Positions 7,559-17,513 of a stretch of 64,000 bases of DNA are shown piece by piece. Every line of letters begins with the position of its first letter. The first letter of the stretch is position 1. A model generated the notes under the pieces. It saw nothing but the letters and a program-made list of their open reading frames with translations. It did not search any database and was not told the origin of the DNA. Location of the stretch: the NCBI RefSeq assembly GCF_000239695.1, contig NZ_JH470338.1:1201830-1265829 (forward strand), written 5' to 3'. Both the position numbers and the translations under genes were made by a program. This DNA comes from Actinomyces graevenitzii C83 (GTDB taxonomy: Bacteria > Actinomycetota > Actinomycetes > Actinomycetales > Actinomycetaceae).

Positions 7559-9424
7559 CTACTGGCTAGCCGGGGTGTCGATGCAGTCAATGACTGGGTC
7601 TGATTCACGCCCTGCGCTGTCGCGGGCGGCTACTTGCACGCAGGTGCGCGGCGGTGTTGGCTTTAGCGTAGCGTGGTGGGCGCCGGTTTCCTGCAGGCCT
7701 TGCGGGGTCTGAGATTTTTGCGGGGCCCCCGAGTTGGTGACGCTGTAGAGGAACGTGGCGTTTTTGGCTTTATAGTCCCATGTGGCTTCCACCTGCCCGT
7801 TAGCATAGCTCAGCTTCAGGTTGGTGACAGGCTCAAGGTAGCCATTCACGTCCGGATCCATGGGGGCAGCAGTGCCTGCGGTGGTTACCGCCGGCTTGGG
7901 GTTAAGCCCGCCGCGTTGTAGGCCCCGGTAGGCTGCGAAAGCTATTACGCCTATTAATACCACTACTAAGGCGCTGATCAGCAGGGTTTTTAAGGATACG
8001 CTGGGGCCCTCTTGCGCCGCGCCAGCTGCCAGGGTGGAGTCGGGTGTCTCCGGTGAGAGCGGGCCCTGCTGGTTTGCGCTGCTCGCTAGGCCGCCCGGGC
8101 CGACGCCGCCGCTTTGGGCAGTGCCGACGCCGCCCGGGCCGACGGCGCCCTCTCCCGCCGCAGCTGGGGCGCCGCTTTGGGGGTTGAAGGGGCCGCCTGG
8201 GACAGTTCCTGGACCGGTCATGCCTGACAAGGCCGGATAGCCCGCGCCATAGCCAGAACCGGTATTGGCACCGGGACTGGTCGCAGAGCCCAGGGTCGTG
8301 TTGCGGTTAAAACCAGAAGTGTTACCGGTAAAAGTACGCGCGTCGGCTGGAGACTGGTGGGCGTTGGGGTAGAAAGTGCCCGAGTGGCTGCCTGAGCCAA
8401 GCGAATCACCCCAGCTATTGGCGCCGGCAGTGTTGATACGCGCATTGGTGTCGGCGGTGCGGCCAGTGTTTTCAGGGGAAATGGACACTACCGGACGCAG
8501 CCGGGTGGCGTCGTCGTCGCTACCGTCAGTAGCGATTACGGGCTGGTCCTCCCACACATCAATGTTGGTCAGCGGCAAGCCCAAAGAAGACTGAATCTGG
8601 CGTAAAGCCCGCGCGAACGCCATCGCCGAAGCAAAGCGATCTGAGGGGCGCTTAGACATGGCGGTAAACAGCACCCGCTCTAGCGCGGCGGGCACGTCAT
8701 TGCGGCCAATGGGGGCGATAGAGCCGTGATGCAGGCGCTTAAGAATAGAGGCCGGGTCATTGTGCGCACCCGGGGTCATATCCACATGCGGAGGTCTACC
8801 TGCCAGCATGGTGTAGGTGGTGGCAGCTAGTGAATAGACGTCAGAAGCGGGCGTCAAAGGCCGGTTAAGCTGCTGCTCAGGCGGCGCCCAGTAGGGAGAA
8901 AACGCCGAGTCAACCCGATCGGCGGGAGTGTCTTGACTGATCGCAATTCCAAAGTCAGTCAAAACCGGGTGGCCAAAGGCGGTGAGCAAAATATTGGCCG
9001 GCTTAATGTCACGGTGAAGATAGCCGGCGCGGTGAATAGTTTCCACAGCGCCAGCAATCTTAATGGTGATTTCTAAAGCCTGCTCCACCCGCATTGGCGA
9101 AGTAGTAGAAAAGCGTTTACCCAGGTGAGGCGGCGGGCAATACTCCATGGTGAGGTAAGCACGCCCATCGCGCAGGCGCCCGGCGGCGTAAAGCGAAAGC
9201 ACCGCCGGATGCGCCCCGAACTTGGCCATTAGGTCAGATTCGGCCTGGAATTTTTGTTTTTGGGCTGCACTGGCCCCCGAACGGATTACTTTAACCGCAA
9301 CTTCACGCCGAGGCATGTCTTGGCGGTAAAGAAAAACGTCCGCGAAGCCGCCCGCACCGAGGAAGCGGATAAATTCCGCTCCCTCCAGGTGCGGGCCAAC
9401 AGGTTCACGCAGCCGAGCAGCCAT
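7559..9424 (-). CDS. Membrane Ser/Thr protein kinase (Hanks type)
   Basis: 621 residues. Kinase domain about 15-285: glycine loop GAGGFADV, Lys in VAVKV, catalytic HRDIKPANIL with Asp139, TDFG metal loop, and an APPE form of the APE motif. A long Pro/Gly/Ala-rich linker follows, then one membrane segment near 478-500 and an extracellular FnIII-like domain of about 100 residues, unlike the PASTA repeats of PknB. The ATG overlaps the stop of the upstream FHA protein (TGATG). With the PP2C phosphatase and several FHA proteins in the same operon it probably sets phosphorylation of the secretion machinery in response to an outside signal; the signal is unknown. Confidence 0.93.
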   Translation of the reverse strand: MAARLREPVGPHLEGAEFIRFLGAGGFADVFLYRQDMPRREVAVKVIRSGASAAQKQKFQAESDLMAKFGAHPAVLSLYAAGRLRDGRAYLTMEYCPPPHLGKRFSTTSPMRVEQALEITIKIAGAVETIHRAGYLHRDIKPANILLTAFGHPVLTDFGIAISQDTPADRVDSAFSPYWAPPEQQLNRPLTPASDVYSLAATTYTMLAGRPPHVDMTPGAHNDPASILKRLHHGSIAPIGRNDVPAALERVLFTAMSKRPSDRFASAMAFARALRQIQSSLGLPLTNIDVWEDQPVIATDGSDDDATRLRPVVSISPENTGRTADTNARINTAGANSWGDSLGSGSHSGTFYPNAHQSPADARTFTGNTSGFNRNTTLGSATSPGANTGSGYGAGYPALSGMTGPGTVPGGPFNPQSGAPAAAGEGAVGPGGVGTAQSGGVGPGGLASSANQQGPLSPETPDSTLAAGAAQEGPSVSLKTLLISALVVVLIGVIAFAAYRGLQRGGLNPKPAVTTAGTAAPMDPDVNGYLEPVTNLKLSYANGQVEATWDYKAKNATFLYSVTNSGAPQKSQTPQGLQETGAHHATLKPTPPRTCVQVAARDSAGRESDPVIDCIDTPASQ

Positions 9425-12002
9425 CAGGGCTCCACAGACAGAACTACACCGTCACCCAGATCAATCCGGTCGCCGTAACGCAGCAGTTCACGCTGCCCGC
9501 CGCCCAGGCGACGCGGCAACTGGCCTTCACGCAGCAGGTAGGTGCCGTTAGTGGAGTTCAGATCCTCCAAGTTCAGCTCCCAATCATCAATGTTGATGCG
9601 GCAGTGAGACTTGGAAATGGACTTGGTGGGGCTAGCCACCGCCATCAGGTGTACGCCAGCGCCAGGTGCAGCCTTAGGTAGGCGCCCCACAATGACGTCG
9701 GCATCTAAGGTTACTGACCCGCCGGTAGAAGCCACCAAAGTACCCAGGTTAGGGCGCTTTACGTGGACGATCTTGCCGTTTAGAGCCCCACCGCAGATGC
9801 GGCAGGAGCTGGCGTGTACCGGGTTGGGGTGACCGTTTACGCAGTTAATTGCCAGTACTTCAGGGCCATCACCATCTGCGTTGGCACTGTCAGCTACGGG
9901 CGGCGGCGGGGCCTGCACACCGCCGGTGGGGACAGCGATGGTGTAACCATCGTGCGTCCAGGGGGTACCCGGGGCCACGTCCAGTGCGCCGGTGGGGGCC
10001 TGCACACCGGGTAATGGCACCGCATTACCTACGGGGTTGATCTGGGTGGCTTGTGCCTCTAGCGGGAGCTCAGCGGATTGGGTTCGGGGATTGGGAACCG
10101 GATCCGACCCCGCAGTGGCGGGGTCACCACCAAAAGGGGAAGAGCTAAAGGGGTTACCCTCGTTGATACCCTGGATCGGGCCGGTAGGTTCCGCTTTTTT
10201 CTCCCCCTTTCGGCGCGAGAAGTCCAAGCCTTCGCCTTGTTCAAAGTTGAACTCTAGACCTGAAGCCTCATCATCGCGTAGTTCACGCACAGCAGCGTTC
10301 TCCACATCCACCCCAATGGTTTGGCCGTAAAGGTGGCCAAAGTACTGGTCTTCGGGGTTTTGCTGGCTCTGAGGTGCGGCCGGGGTAGCTGTAGCGCGGG
10401 CAGCGCGCGAATCAGCAATAACCAGTTCACCGGAGCCAGCCGGGGCGCTGGGTACAACCGGGGCGCTGTAAGCAGCCGGCTCCTGGAAGCTGGCAGCCGG
10501 GGCACTGGGGGCGGCCAGTGGCGCGCTAGGCACAGCCGGGGCGGCCGGCACAATCTCAGTGGGGACCGTGGCCGGGGCGTCATCCATGCGGTAGCTGGCG
10601 CCCGGGGCCACCGGTGCGCTGGGAGCCACCGGTACGCTGGGAGCTACCGGAGCCGGAGGCTGGTTTTTAGCGGCACTTGAGCCCCCCAGCATGGCAGCTA
10701 AAGCTGCGGCGGCCTTGGAAACCTTGGGTTGAGCCGGGGAGCTGGCAGGTTCTGCGCTAGCTACAGCCTCAGCGATTTCCGGGCTGGGGGCAGCCGGGGC
10801 CGGCACCGGGCCGGCACCAGCGGGCACATCCAGCAAGCTGGTGGGGGCAAAAGCGTTAGCAGCAGCTGAAGCAGCTGAGCTAGCGCTGGCCTGGCCAGGC
10901 AGGTCAACAGCTACTCGGGCAGCGTGCGCACCGCTAGGGGCTGGCGACGGCGCCGAGCTGATTGCCTCAAAATGCTCAGTGGCCGGGGTTTGAACTGCTG
11001 GGCTGGGCGCGGCAGGGCTGGAGCTAGCAGAGTTGAAGCTAGCCGGGCTGGGCACAGCCGGGCTGGCAGTGGCGATAGACAGATCCGGGTTTTGCCCAGG
11101 TACCAGCTCAGCTGCCAGTGAAGCACTGGCGGCCACCGGGTTGGGGCGGGGGCCGGCACTGCCGGCAGCTGCGGACTAGGCACACTCGGGCTGGGCGCGG
11201 CGGGGCTGAAGCTAGACGGGCTGAAGCTAGCTGGGCTTTCACTGCGCGCACTAGCGATAGCCTCACTAGGCTCCGGGGAAGGCACACTGGGCAGCAAGCC
11301 GGCTACCGGCTGGGAGCTGACCTCACTGATCGGGGTGTCTTCTAGCAGACTGCGGGCTGCTGAAGCTTCAGCGGCGCTGGGCACCACCGAGGCGGGGCTG
11401 TAAACCGAGGCGGCGCTACCGGCGCTGTAGCCAGAGTAGGCCGAGGCTACAGACTGTGCCGACCGCGTCGCCGGCGCGCTGGCTGCGCTGACTCCGCTGG
11501 CTGCCGAGTTGGAACTGTAAGCGCTGTAGACTTGACTTTTGTCGGCTCCCACCAGGCGGTTAACCTCACGTAGCTGCCAGTGCAGCATGGAGGCACGGGT
11601 AACACCACTGCGCAAAGGTAGCGCCTCAGTGCCAGCTCCGTGAGCCTGAATTACCAGGGCGGCGACGTCGTCGAGACGTACTTCCTCCCACGCAATAGGG
11701 TTAAGTGCCGAGACAGTGCGCACGAAACCATTAACCTGAGTGACCTCAGCGGTGATAGAACCACGCAGGGCCAGGTGGACGGCGCCGTCGGAGAAGACAC
11801 CAGCCACAAAGTCAGGCAGGTGGAAGACGTTGTTGTTGTAGTAACCCGCCAGCACCTGCAGCAGACGCTGCAAATTAGCACCATCTTCAAGCTCGCGCCA
11901 CAGGTCAAGCAACAGATCGTTGGGCCCCTCTAGGGCAACGAATCCGCTCTCGCTGACCGCACTGAGAGTGGTACCTGCGTACCAATTAACTTGAGTATTC
12001 AT
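9424..12002 (-). CDS. Long FHA-domain protein split by a -1 frameshift at a C-rich run
   Basis: Two frames make one protein of about 860 residues. The 5' frame (from ATG 12002) encodes a ~155-residue globular domain then an Ala/Ser/Pro-rich linker. Near 11140-11155 it drifts into unlikely sequence while the -1 frame opens, continues the same kind of linker, and ends with a CxxGHxNP...CRxCG zinc-ribbon-like motif and a C-terminal FHA domain (SKSHCRI, LNSTNGTYL). Adding one C to the C4 run complementary to 11143-11146 joins them as PAPAPNPVAAS. The 3' frame's own first start has no ribosome site. Causes could be sequencing error, slippage-based switching, programmed frameshift or decay. It overlaps the PP2C stop (ATGA) and the kinase start (TGATG). 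Confidence 0.8.
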
Positions 12003-12892
12003 TCATTGTCCTTGAACATCCATGACCATTGCTCACTAGCAACCTCATCGCCGCCACGCCACGGTAGCGACCTATCCAGGGTGGGAGCATCCGGATCATA
12101 GTCCCAATCCTGCGTGCCAGGCAGGCTCTGGTGGGTCAGATCGTCATCCTCCCAAGGCGGATATGCGGCCGCAATATCCACCACGATCACCGAGATATTA
12201 TCCCGACCGCCTGCGTTCCTCGCCGCTTTCACCAGCGCATCAACCACACCCTCCGGCTCACTAACCACAGCTGCGGTAGCCTCAATGAGAGTGTCGGTAA
12301 CCATGGAAGAAAGCCCATCTGAACAGATGATGTAGCGGTCTCCCACACGTGCAGGCAAGACAAAATAGTCGGCGCGTACACGCGGGCCACAGCCGGCCCC
12401 TAACGCGCGCGTAATTACGTTACGACCAGGCAGGTGCTGGGCTTGTTCGGCAGAGATGAGCCCGGCATCAATCTGCTCTTGCACCTGCGAGTGGTCTTTA
12501 GTGATTTGCTCAAAGCCGTGCTTGCCTTGGTAGTAGGTGCGCGAGTCCCCAATGTTGAGTACACGCACGCACGGCATAGCCCCATTTTCGCTAAGCACCA
12601 AGCCGGTCAGGGTAGAGCCTGGCGCGGGCACACCCGGCAGGCCACTGACTGCCCGGGCTGCGCGTTTAACTGCTTTTTGCAGTTGGGAGGGGTCAACCAG
12701 ATGATCCTGGGTTAGCTCAGAGAAAGCTGCCAGGGCGGTGGCGGAAGCGACGTCGCCCGCCTTGTGTCCACCCATACCGTCAGCCACTAAAAACACTGGA
12801 CCGGAAGCTAGGTAGGCGTCTTCGTTGTGTTGACGCACTAATCCCACATCAGTCCCTGCGGCGTATTTGACCGCGATGCGTGTGCGCATCAC
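11999..12892 (-). CDS. PP2C-family Ser/Thr protein phosphatase
   Basis: 297 residues if GTG 12892 is used, 296 from ATG 12889; both overlap the stop of the upstream RDD-FHA gene. PP2C metal and core motifs are all present: DVGLVRQHNEDA, FLVADGMGGHKAG, VLNIGDSRTY, ITKDHS, IICSDGLS and GGRDNISVIVVD. It is cytosolic, without the membrane anchor of mycobacterial PstP. It would reverse the action of the operon's Ser/Thr kinase on FHA partners, by analogy with PknB/PstP and the TagF/PppA-type regulators of other secretion systems. Confidence 0.95.
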   Translation of the reverse strand: MMRTRIAVKYAAGTDVGLVRQHNEDAYLASGPVFLVADGMGGHKAGDVASATALAAFSELTQDHLVDPSQLQKAVKRAARAVSGLPGVPAPGSTLTGLVLSENGAMPCVRVLNIGDSRTYYQGKHGFEQITKDHSQVQEQIDAGLISAEQAQHLPGRNVITRALGAGCGPRVRADYFVLPARVGDRYIICSDGLSSMVTDTLIEATAAVVSEPEGVVDALVKAARNAGGRDNISVIVVDIAAAYPPWEDDDLTHQSLPGTQDWDYDPDAPTLDRSLPWRGGDEVASEQWSWMFKDNE

Positions 12893-14559
12893 TCAACCTC
12901 CAGGCGGCGGTCGCCGAAAACAATTGAATATCCCTTAGCAACTGGAACCATAGCCCCAGTAAGTACATGTGTGCGACTACCGTCAGGAGCAACCACGCTA
13001 GTGCCGTTGGTTGAGCCTAGATCGGTGACAAACATGTACTGTCCATCGACGCGCACCGCCAAGTGAGTTTTAGAGATAGAGAAGTTGGGGTCAACTACGG
13101 GCACCACGTCAGCTTGCGCCCACATGCCTGCGGGCACCGGGTTGCGCCCCAGCACCACGGCGCTGGTGACGTTAATGACGTCGCCGGTGTCAAGGCGCAA
13201 GCACTTACCTACATTGGTTTTAGCGATAGTGACATGCTCATCCCAATCCGTGCCGCTGATATCCACCTGGCCGGTTTCTTGGGCGGCGGTTGCCTCTCCC
13301 ATTAATTCGTCGGGAACTACCACCGGGATGGGACCACTAAAAGGCTTGTTTGCCCCTAGCTGGCCAGAGACGGGGGCGCTGGCAGCGCTAGCTGGAGCCT
13401 GGAAGTTGTTTGGGCGCACTGGCTCCATGTCAACTTCAGTGTTGGCGCTGGGAACAATGGTTTCGTCGTAGCTGTTGCCTAGCGTCTGGGTGGAGTTGGG
13501 GGCGCTGGCACCGGGGGCGGTTTGGGCGGGAGCCTGCAGGTTCCAGTCCAGGGAAGTGATTACGCCGTCGCTGTCACGTTGGCCGCCTTCAGGGCCGGGG
13601 CTGGTTAGCTGGGGCTGGGGAGACTGGTTGGCTTGGTTTGCACTAAAACCGCCACTTTGATTGGCGACGCCGCCGGCAAAGTTGGCACTGGAGGCGGCGG
13701 GGGCTGAGGCGGAGCTGACCGCACCATTAGCTACGGCGCCAGCAGGGATACCGGCCATACCAGCGGCGCCAGCGCCGGGGGCGCCGGGGAAACCAGCGCC
13801 AGGGGCACCGTTAGCAGGCCCTACGCCACCAGGAGCGCCAGCGCCAAGGCCTGGGGCGCCACCAGGAGCGCCAGCGCCGGGGTTAAAAGCACCATTTGGG
13901 CCTGGGGCTGGGGGCATGGTGAAAGAGTTTTGGGCCATCTGTGCCGCTGCCTGTACTCCAGGTAGCTGCGGGTGCAGCCCGAACTCGTCCATATCCCCTG
14001 CCCCAGGCCCGGTTTGGGGCGCGAAAGGCTGGTTGGGAAGAGTTAGCGGGTTGCTTTGTAGACGCACCGGGTTTACGCCTTGGCGCACATTAAGCACAAT
14101 CACGCCGCTAGCGCGGTCAAACCAAAAGCGGTTTAGGTGGTCGCGGCTAAGGGCGTAAATAACTAGGTTGCCGATCCCGGCAGTAACTAGGGACACCCCT
14201 AGCTGCAAGGCTAGCTTGTTGAAAGCTGCCCCACGCGGCGGGCCACTGTTTTTAAAACCGGCCCATGCTAAACCCAGTATCCGCAAACCTGGGGTTTGCC
14301 CACTGCGCATCAAAGCTACTAGGTAACCAATGCATAGCAGCACAGTTAGCGCAATTGATACACCTAGGCTAATCCAAAAAGGGGTGCGGTTAGATTGGTT
14401 GCCAGTACCAAAAAATATTACGGCCCCGCTGCCGGCACCAATGACTAGAGAAAAGATAAGCGAGTCAATTAGACGCGCAAACACCCTGGGCCAAAGTGCA
14501 GCAAGCCGGGTCCCCTGCAAATGCGCGGGGACCGGGGCCGGGCGACTATTTAGGCTCAT
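12889..14559 (-). CDS. RDD membrane protein fused to a C-terminal FHA domain
   Basis: 556 residues. N-terminal RDD domain (about 18-165) with three hydrophobic segments, opening RVFARLIDSLIFSLVIG. A long Gly/Ala/Pro-rich linker (about 185-420) contains PGAGAPGG-like repeats. The C-terminal FHA domain (about 450-556) is intact: VLGRNP, FSISKTHLAV and DLGSTNGTSVV, so phospho-threonine binding is likely. It would tether a phospho-peptide reader to the membrane. It overlaps both neighbours by four bases and is translated with them. Confidence 0.9.
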   Translation of the reverse strand: MSLNSRPAPVPAHLQGTRLAALWPRVFARLIDSLIFSLVIGAGSGAVIFFGTGNQSNRTPFWISLGVSIALTVLLCIGYLVALMRSGQTPGLRILGLAWAGFKNSGPPRGAAFNKLALQLGVSLVTAGIGNLVIYALSRDHLNRFWFDRASGVIVLNVRQGVNPVRLQSNPLTLPNQPFAPQTGPGAGDMDEFGLHPQLPGVQAAAQMAQNSFTMPPAPGPNGAFNPGAGAPGGAPGLGAGAPGGVGPANGAPGAGFPGAPGAGAAGMAGIPAGAVANGAVSSASAPAASSANFAGGVANQSGGFSANQANQSPQPQLTSPGPEGGQRDSDGVITSLDWNLQAPAQTAPGASAPNSTQTLGNSYDETIVPSANTEVDMEPVRPNNFQAPASAASAPVSGQLGANKPFSGPIPVVVPDELMGEATAAQETGQVDISGTDWDEHVTIAKTNVGKCLRLDTGDVINVTSAVVLGRNPVPAGMWAQADVVPVVDPNFSISKTHLAVRVDGQYMFVTDLGSTNGTSVVAPDGSRTHVLTGAMVPVAKGYSIVFGDRRLEVE

Positions 14560-17513
14560 TTCTTTCTCCTGAAGTTAGCGCGCATGGTCTGCAGCCACTG
14601 CGGCACACGCATCCCTAATGAAACTGGAGATACCGCAGCTAGCCATCGACGCGTGCGTCGCCTACTGGCACCAAGGTGCTGTTTAAGATTTTGCATCTCT
14701 AGCCATAAGGGTTCCTGGGAATCAGCTGAAAGTTGCTGCTCAGTTAGCTCCAGATTGGCGTTATTTGAACGTTTTTTAGACTTTTGTTTATCTCCAAAGC
14801 GCCCCTTGCGTTGCTTACGGTTCGCTTGGGGTGCTTCGTAACCACTTTCGGACCAAACTCCCTGGGGATCTGGCAGTTTGACGGGGTTTTGGACGCCGTC
14901 AGCGGTAGTTAGGCTCCCCTGCCCCGACTGGCCGAAAGCTACTGCGTTGACTGACAACGCAAAGTTACGCACGGATCCTGGCGGGAAGTTGGAGCCAAAG
15001 ACTGGCTCTAGCGCATCGATTCTAGCCTGCGCTAGACGCTGGGAGCGTTCGCGGGCACGGGCCCATTTGGCTTTAAGGGCTTTAATGGGGTGACGACGGC
15101 GCTTCTGGCGCCCCTTTACGGGCACGTACAGGGGCGCCGCCACTGCGCCACCTGCACCACCTGCGCCACCAGCGGCTTGGCCACCGGCAAACTGGGCACC
15201 GCCTGCACCACCAGCGGCTTGGCCACCAGCAAACTGGGCGGCACCCGCCAAGCCCCCGGCGCCGTCGTTAGCAACGCCGTCGCCACCAGAGCCCGCCCCA
15301 ACAGCAGCGCTACCAGCGGCGTTAGCAGCCGCAATGGCCTCCGCACCACGCAGTTTAGGCGCCAAATCAACCTGCCCACCCAGTGCCTGGGCGTTACGTT
15401 TAGCCTGCTGCTTGGCGCGCTTAGCCTGCGCTGCCTGGGCGGCGGCAGCGTCATAATCAGCCAGCGCAATATCCAAGTAGCGTGCCATCTGGGTGCGGGT
15501 GGCGTTAGTGGGCAGCTTGATGCCATAGTCGCGCATCCAGTCTTCCAGCTCCGCCCAGGCCCCCAGGGCGCTGCCAAGCTCGTCGCGGTTACGACGTCGG
15601 CGCCCACGCACCGCTTTAAGCGCCAAAATCAGCGCAAATGGGGAGCTAACCAAAGCGGCCACACCCAGCCCCTGCCCCACCAGCAGCAGGTAGTGGGCCC
15701 AGTCAAAACCATGCTTTTTCTTAGTGTCGCGGTCGTCAGACACGTCCGGGGTTAGGTCAGCTTGCTCCTGCGGAGGCGGCGGTGCCTGCAACACCTGCGG
15801 ACGCGGCTTGGGCTTGGGCTGCGGCTTGGGGTTAACCAGTTTCTTGTCGCGCGGCGGGGTGGGGTCAAAAGCCACCCAGTCGCCGTCGAAGTTAACCTCC
15901 ACCCAGGCGTGCGCCATAGTGCCCTTAACCTCTAACGTGCCCTTGGAGTAGTGCTCAGGGTAGAAACCCAGCACCACGCGGGCCGGGTAACCAGCCTGGC
16001 GGGCCATAAGCGCCATAGCCACGGCGTACTGCTCGTCATCACCCACCATGTAGTAGTTGGGTTCTAGCAGCTCATCGATGCGGGCGGTGCGGTGACCGGG
16101 GCGCGCCATCGAGTCTGAGCCGTCAGAGTAGTAGCCCTCATCATGGTATTTAGTGGCCATGGCGCGCACACGAGCCAGCGGGCTGTTAGCGTTACCCACA
16201 AACTCACGCAGACGCGTAGCCACCACAGCTGGCACATTAGTGTCTGTGCCATTTGCTACCTTCCCAAACCTACGCTTAGATAGCTGCGCATCCGAATAGG
16301 TAGGTACAGTAACCACATTTACGCTGTAGCTGTCGCCTTTAACCAGGGTACGGGTGCTAAGCAGGGCGCCCAGATTGGATGAATAGAACAGATCCTGAGT
16401 TAAACCCTGGCCTTTACGCGGGGTGAAGCTACGCACCTGTCCCCCACCTGGCAGCCAGTTACCCTGGTAATCAACCATGGTGAAAGTCAGGTTATGGGTT
16501 TTAGCGCCTTTAGGTAATACGCGCGTATCAACCTGGGCCCCAACCCGCTTAAAACCCTCACCGTTGTCTGACGTCCCAACTCGCATAACGTTTCCGTCAT
16601 AGGCGTCCATTGTGGCGACACGGATACGCTCACCATTTTGCAACCCCGAAACCGTAAACAAAGTAGTGTCTTTTTGAGTATCCACCCAGTAGTGCAGGCG
16701 CGTAAGCGGAGCCTGATACTCGGCAATATTCAGCGGCGGCGTCACATAGCTACGCAAAACCTCACGGTTATTAGCCCCCGTCACCTGCGGGCCCAGCACC
16801 GCCCCCGCAGCCATGGCACAAGCCAGCATCAGCAGCGTGCCCAGGCGGGCTCGACGGCGCAGCCGCCCCGCCCCCAAAGCGATCAGCCCGCGCTGGCCCC
16901 GGCCGTGACGCTTATTAACCGCCCAAGCCGCCCACGCCAGCGCCACTAGCACCCCCACCAGCGCACTATCGCGCCCATAGGGAGCCTCAAAACCACCAAA
17001 TAGCGCCCCCAGGGCAAACATCAGCCCAGCCGGAAGCAGCGCCCACAACTGGCCGCGCTGGTGGCGCAACACAATCGAAGCACCCAAGCCAGCACACACC
17101 ATGGCACTCAAATACGGCACCACCGTAATACCCGCATAGGCGTTAGCCGGCGGCGCCAAAGTCAGCAAGTCACGCCAACTAGTCACCGCCCCCAACACCA
17201 GGGTTTGCACCATCTGCAAAGACGGAAACACCTTAGCGCTAGCCAAATTCGGTAAAGCCAAAGCCCCACCCAACAGGTAGGCAATCACCAGGGCCAAAAT
17301 AGTTTCCAGCCGCCGCAACCCCAACGCATAAGCGACGCCAGTAACCACCACAGCCAGCAAAGCGCCGCCCATAGCCGCAATATAGCCAGACCAGTCCCCA
17401 AACACCGCCCCATGGCTAACACTGGCAGCTAGCATCAGCAGCGTAAAAGCAACCAGCCCCAGCCAGTTAAAAGCCCGGCGCTTACCAACCGACTCAAGCC
17501 CATCAACACTCAT
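14556..17513 (-). CDS. Transglutaminase-like membrane protein lacking the catalytic Cys
   Basis: 985 residues. About seven membrane segments in residues 15-250, a periplasmic transglutaminase-core domain (about 270-560), another membrane segment near 610-635, then a long Ala/Gly/Lys-rich cytosolic tail with duplicated QFAGGQAAGGAGG units. The core keeps AHAWVEV (His) and VAFDPTPP (Asp), but where active enzymes have GxCEQ this one reads GDDEQYA, so Asp493 replaces the Cys. It is therefore probably a non-enzymatic member of the MoxR-DUF58-TgpA group. The stop/start overlaps with DUF58 upstream and RDD-FHA downstream show one transcription unit. Confidence 0.88.
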   Translation of the reverse strand: MSVDGLESVGKRRAFNWLGLVAFTLLMLAASVSHGAVFGDWSGYIAAMGGALLAVVVTGVAYALGLRRLETILALVIAYLLGGALALPNLASAKVFPSLQMVQTLVLGAVTSWRDLLTLAPPANAYAGITVVPYLSAMVCAGLGASIVLRHQRGQLWALLPAGLMFALGALFGGFEAPYGRDSALVGVLVALAWAAWAVNKRHGRGQRGLIALGAGRLRRRARLGTLLMLACAMAAGAVLGPQVTGANNREVLRSYVTPPLNIAEYQAPLTRLHYWVDTQKDTTLFTVSGLQNGERIRVATMDAYDGNVMRVGTSDNGEGFKRVGAQVDTRVLPKGAKTHNLTFTMVDYQGNWLPGGGQVRSFTPRKGQGLTQDLFYSSNLGALLSTRTLVKGDSYSVNVVTVPTYSDAQLSKRRFGKVANGTDTNVPAVVATRLREFVGNANSPLARVRAMATKYHDEGYYSDGSDSMARPGHRTARIDELLEPNYYMVGDDEQYAVAMALMARQAGYPARVVLGFYPEHYSKGTLEVKGTMAHAWVEVNFDGDWVAFDPTPPRDKKLVNPKPQPKPKPRPQVLQAPPPPQEQADLTPDVSDDRDTKKKHGFDWAHYLLLVGQGLGVAALVSSPFALILALKAVRGRRRRNRDELGSALGAWAELEDWMRDYGIKLPTNATRTQMARYLDIALADYDAAAAQAAQAKRAKQQAKRNAQALGGQVDLAPKLRGAEAIAAANAAGSAAVGAGSGGDGVANDGAGGLAGAAQFAGGQAAGGAGGAQFAGGQAAGGAGGAGGAVAAPLYVPVKGRQKRRRHPIKALKAKWARARERSQRLAQARIDALEPVFGSNFPPGSVRNFALSVNAVAFGQSGQGSLTTADGVQNPVKLPDPQGVWSESGYEAPQANRKQRKGRFGDKQKSKKRSNNANLELTEQQLSADSQEPLWLEMQNLKQHLGASRRRTRRWLAAVSPVSLGMRVPQWLQTMRANFRRKK

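Noticed and set aside
11136..11136. Independent start (GTG) for the 3' FHA frame
   Set aside because: No ribosome site, and the sequence upstream in the other frame is a seamless continuation of the same linker; a frameshifted single gene explains it better.
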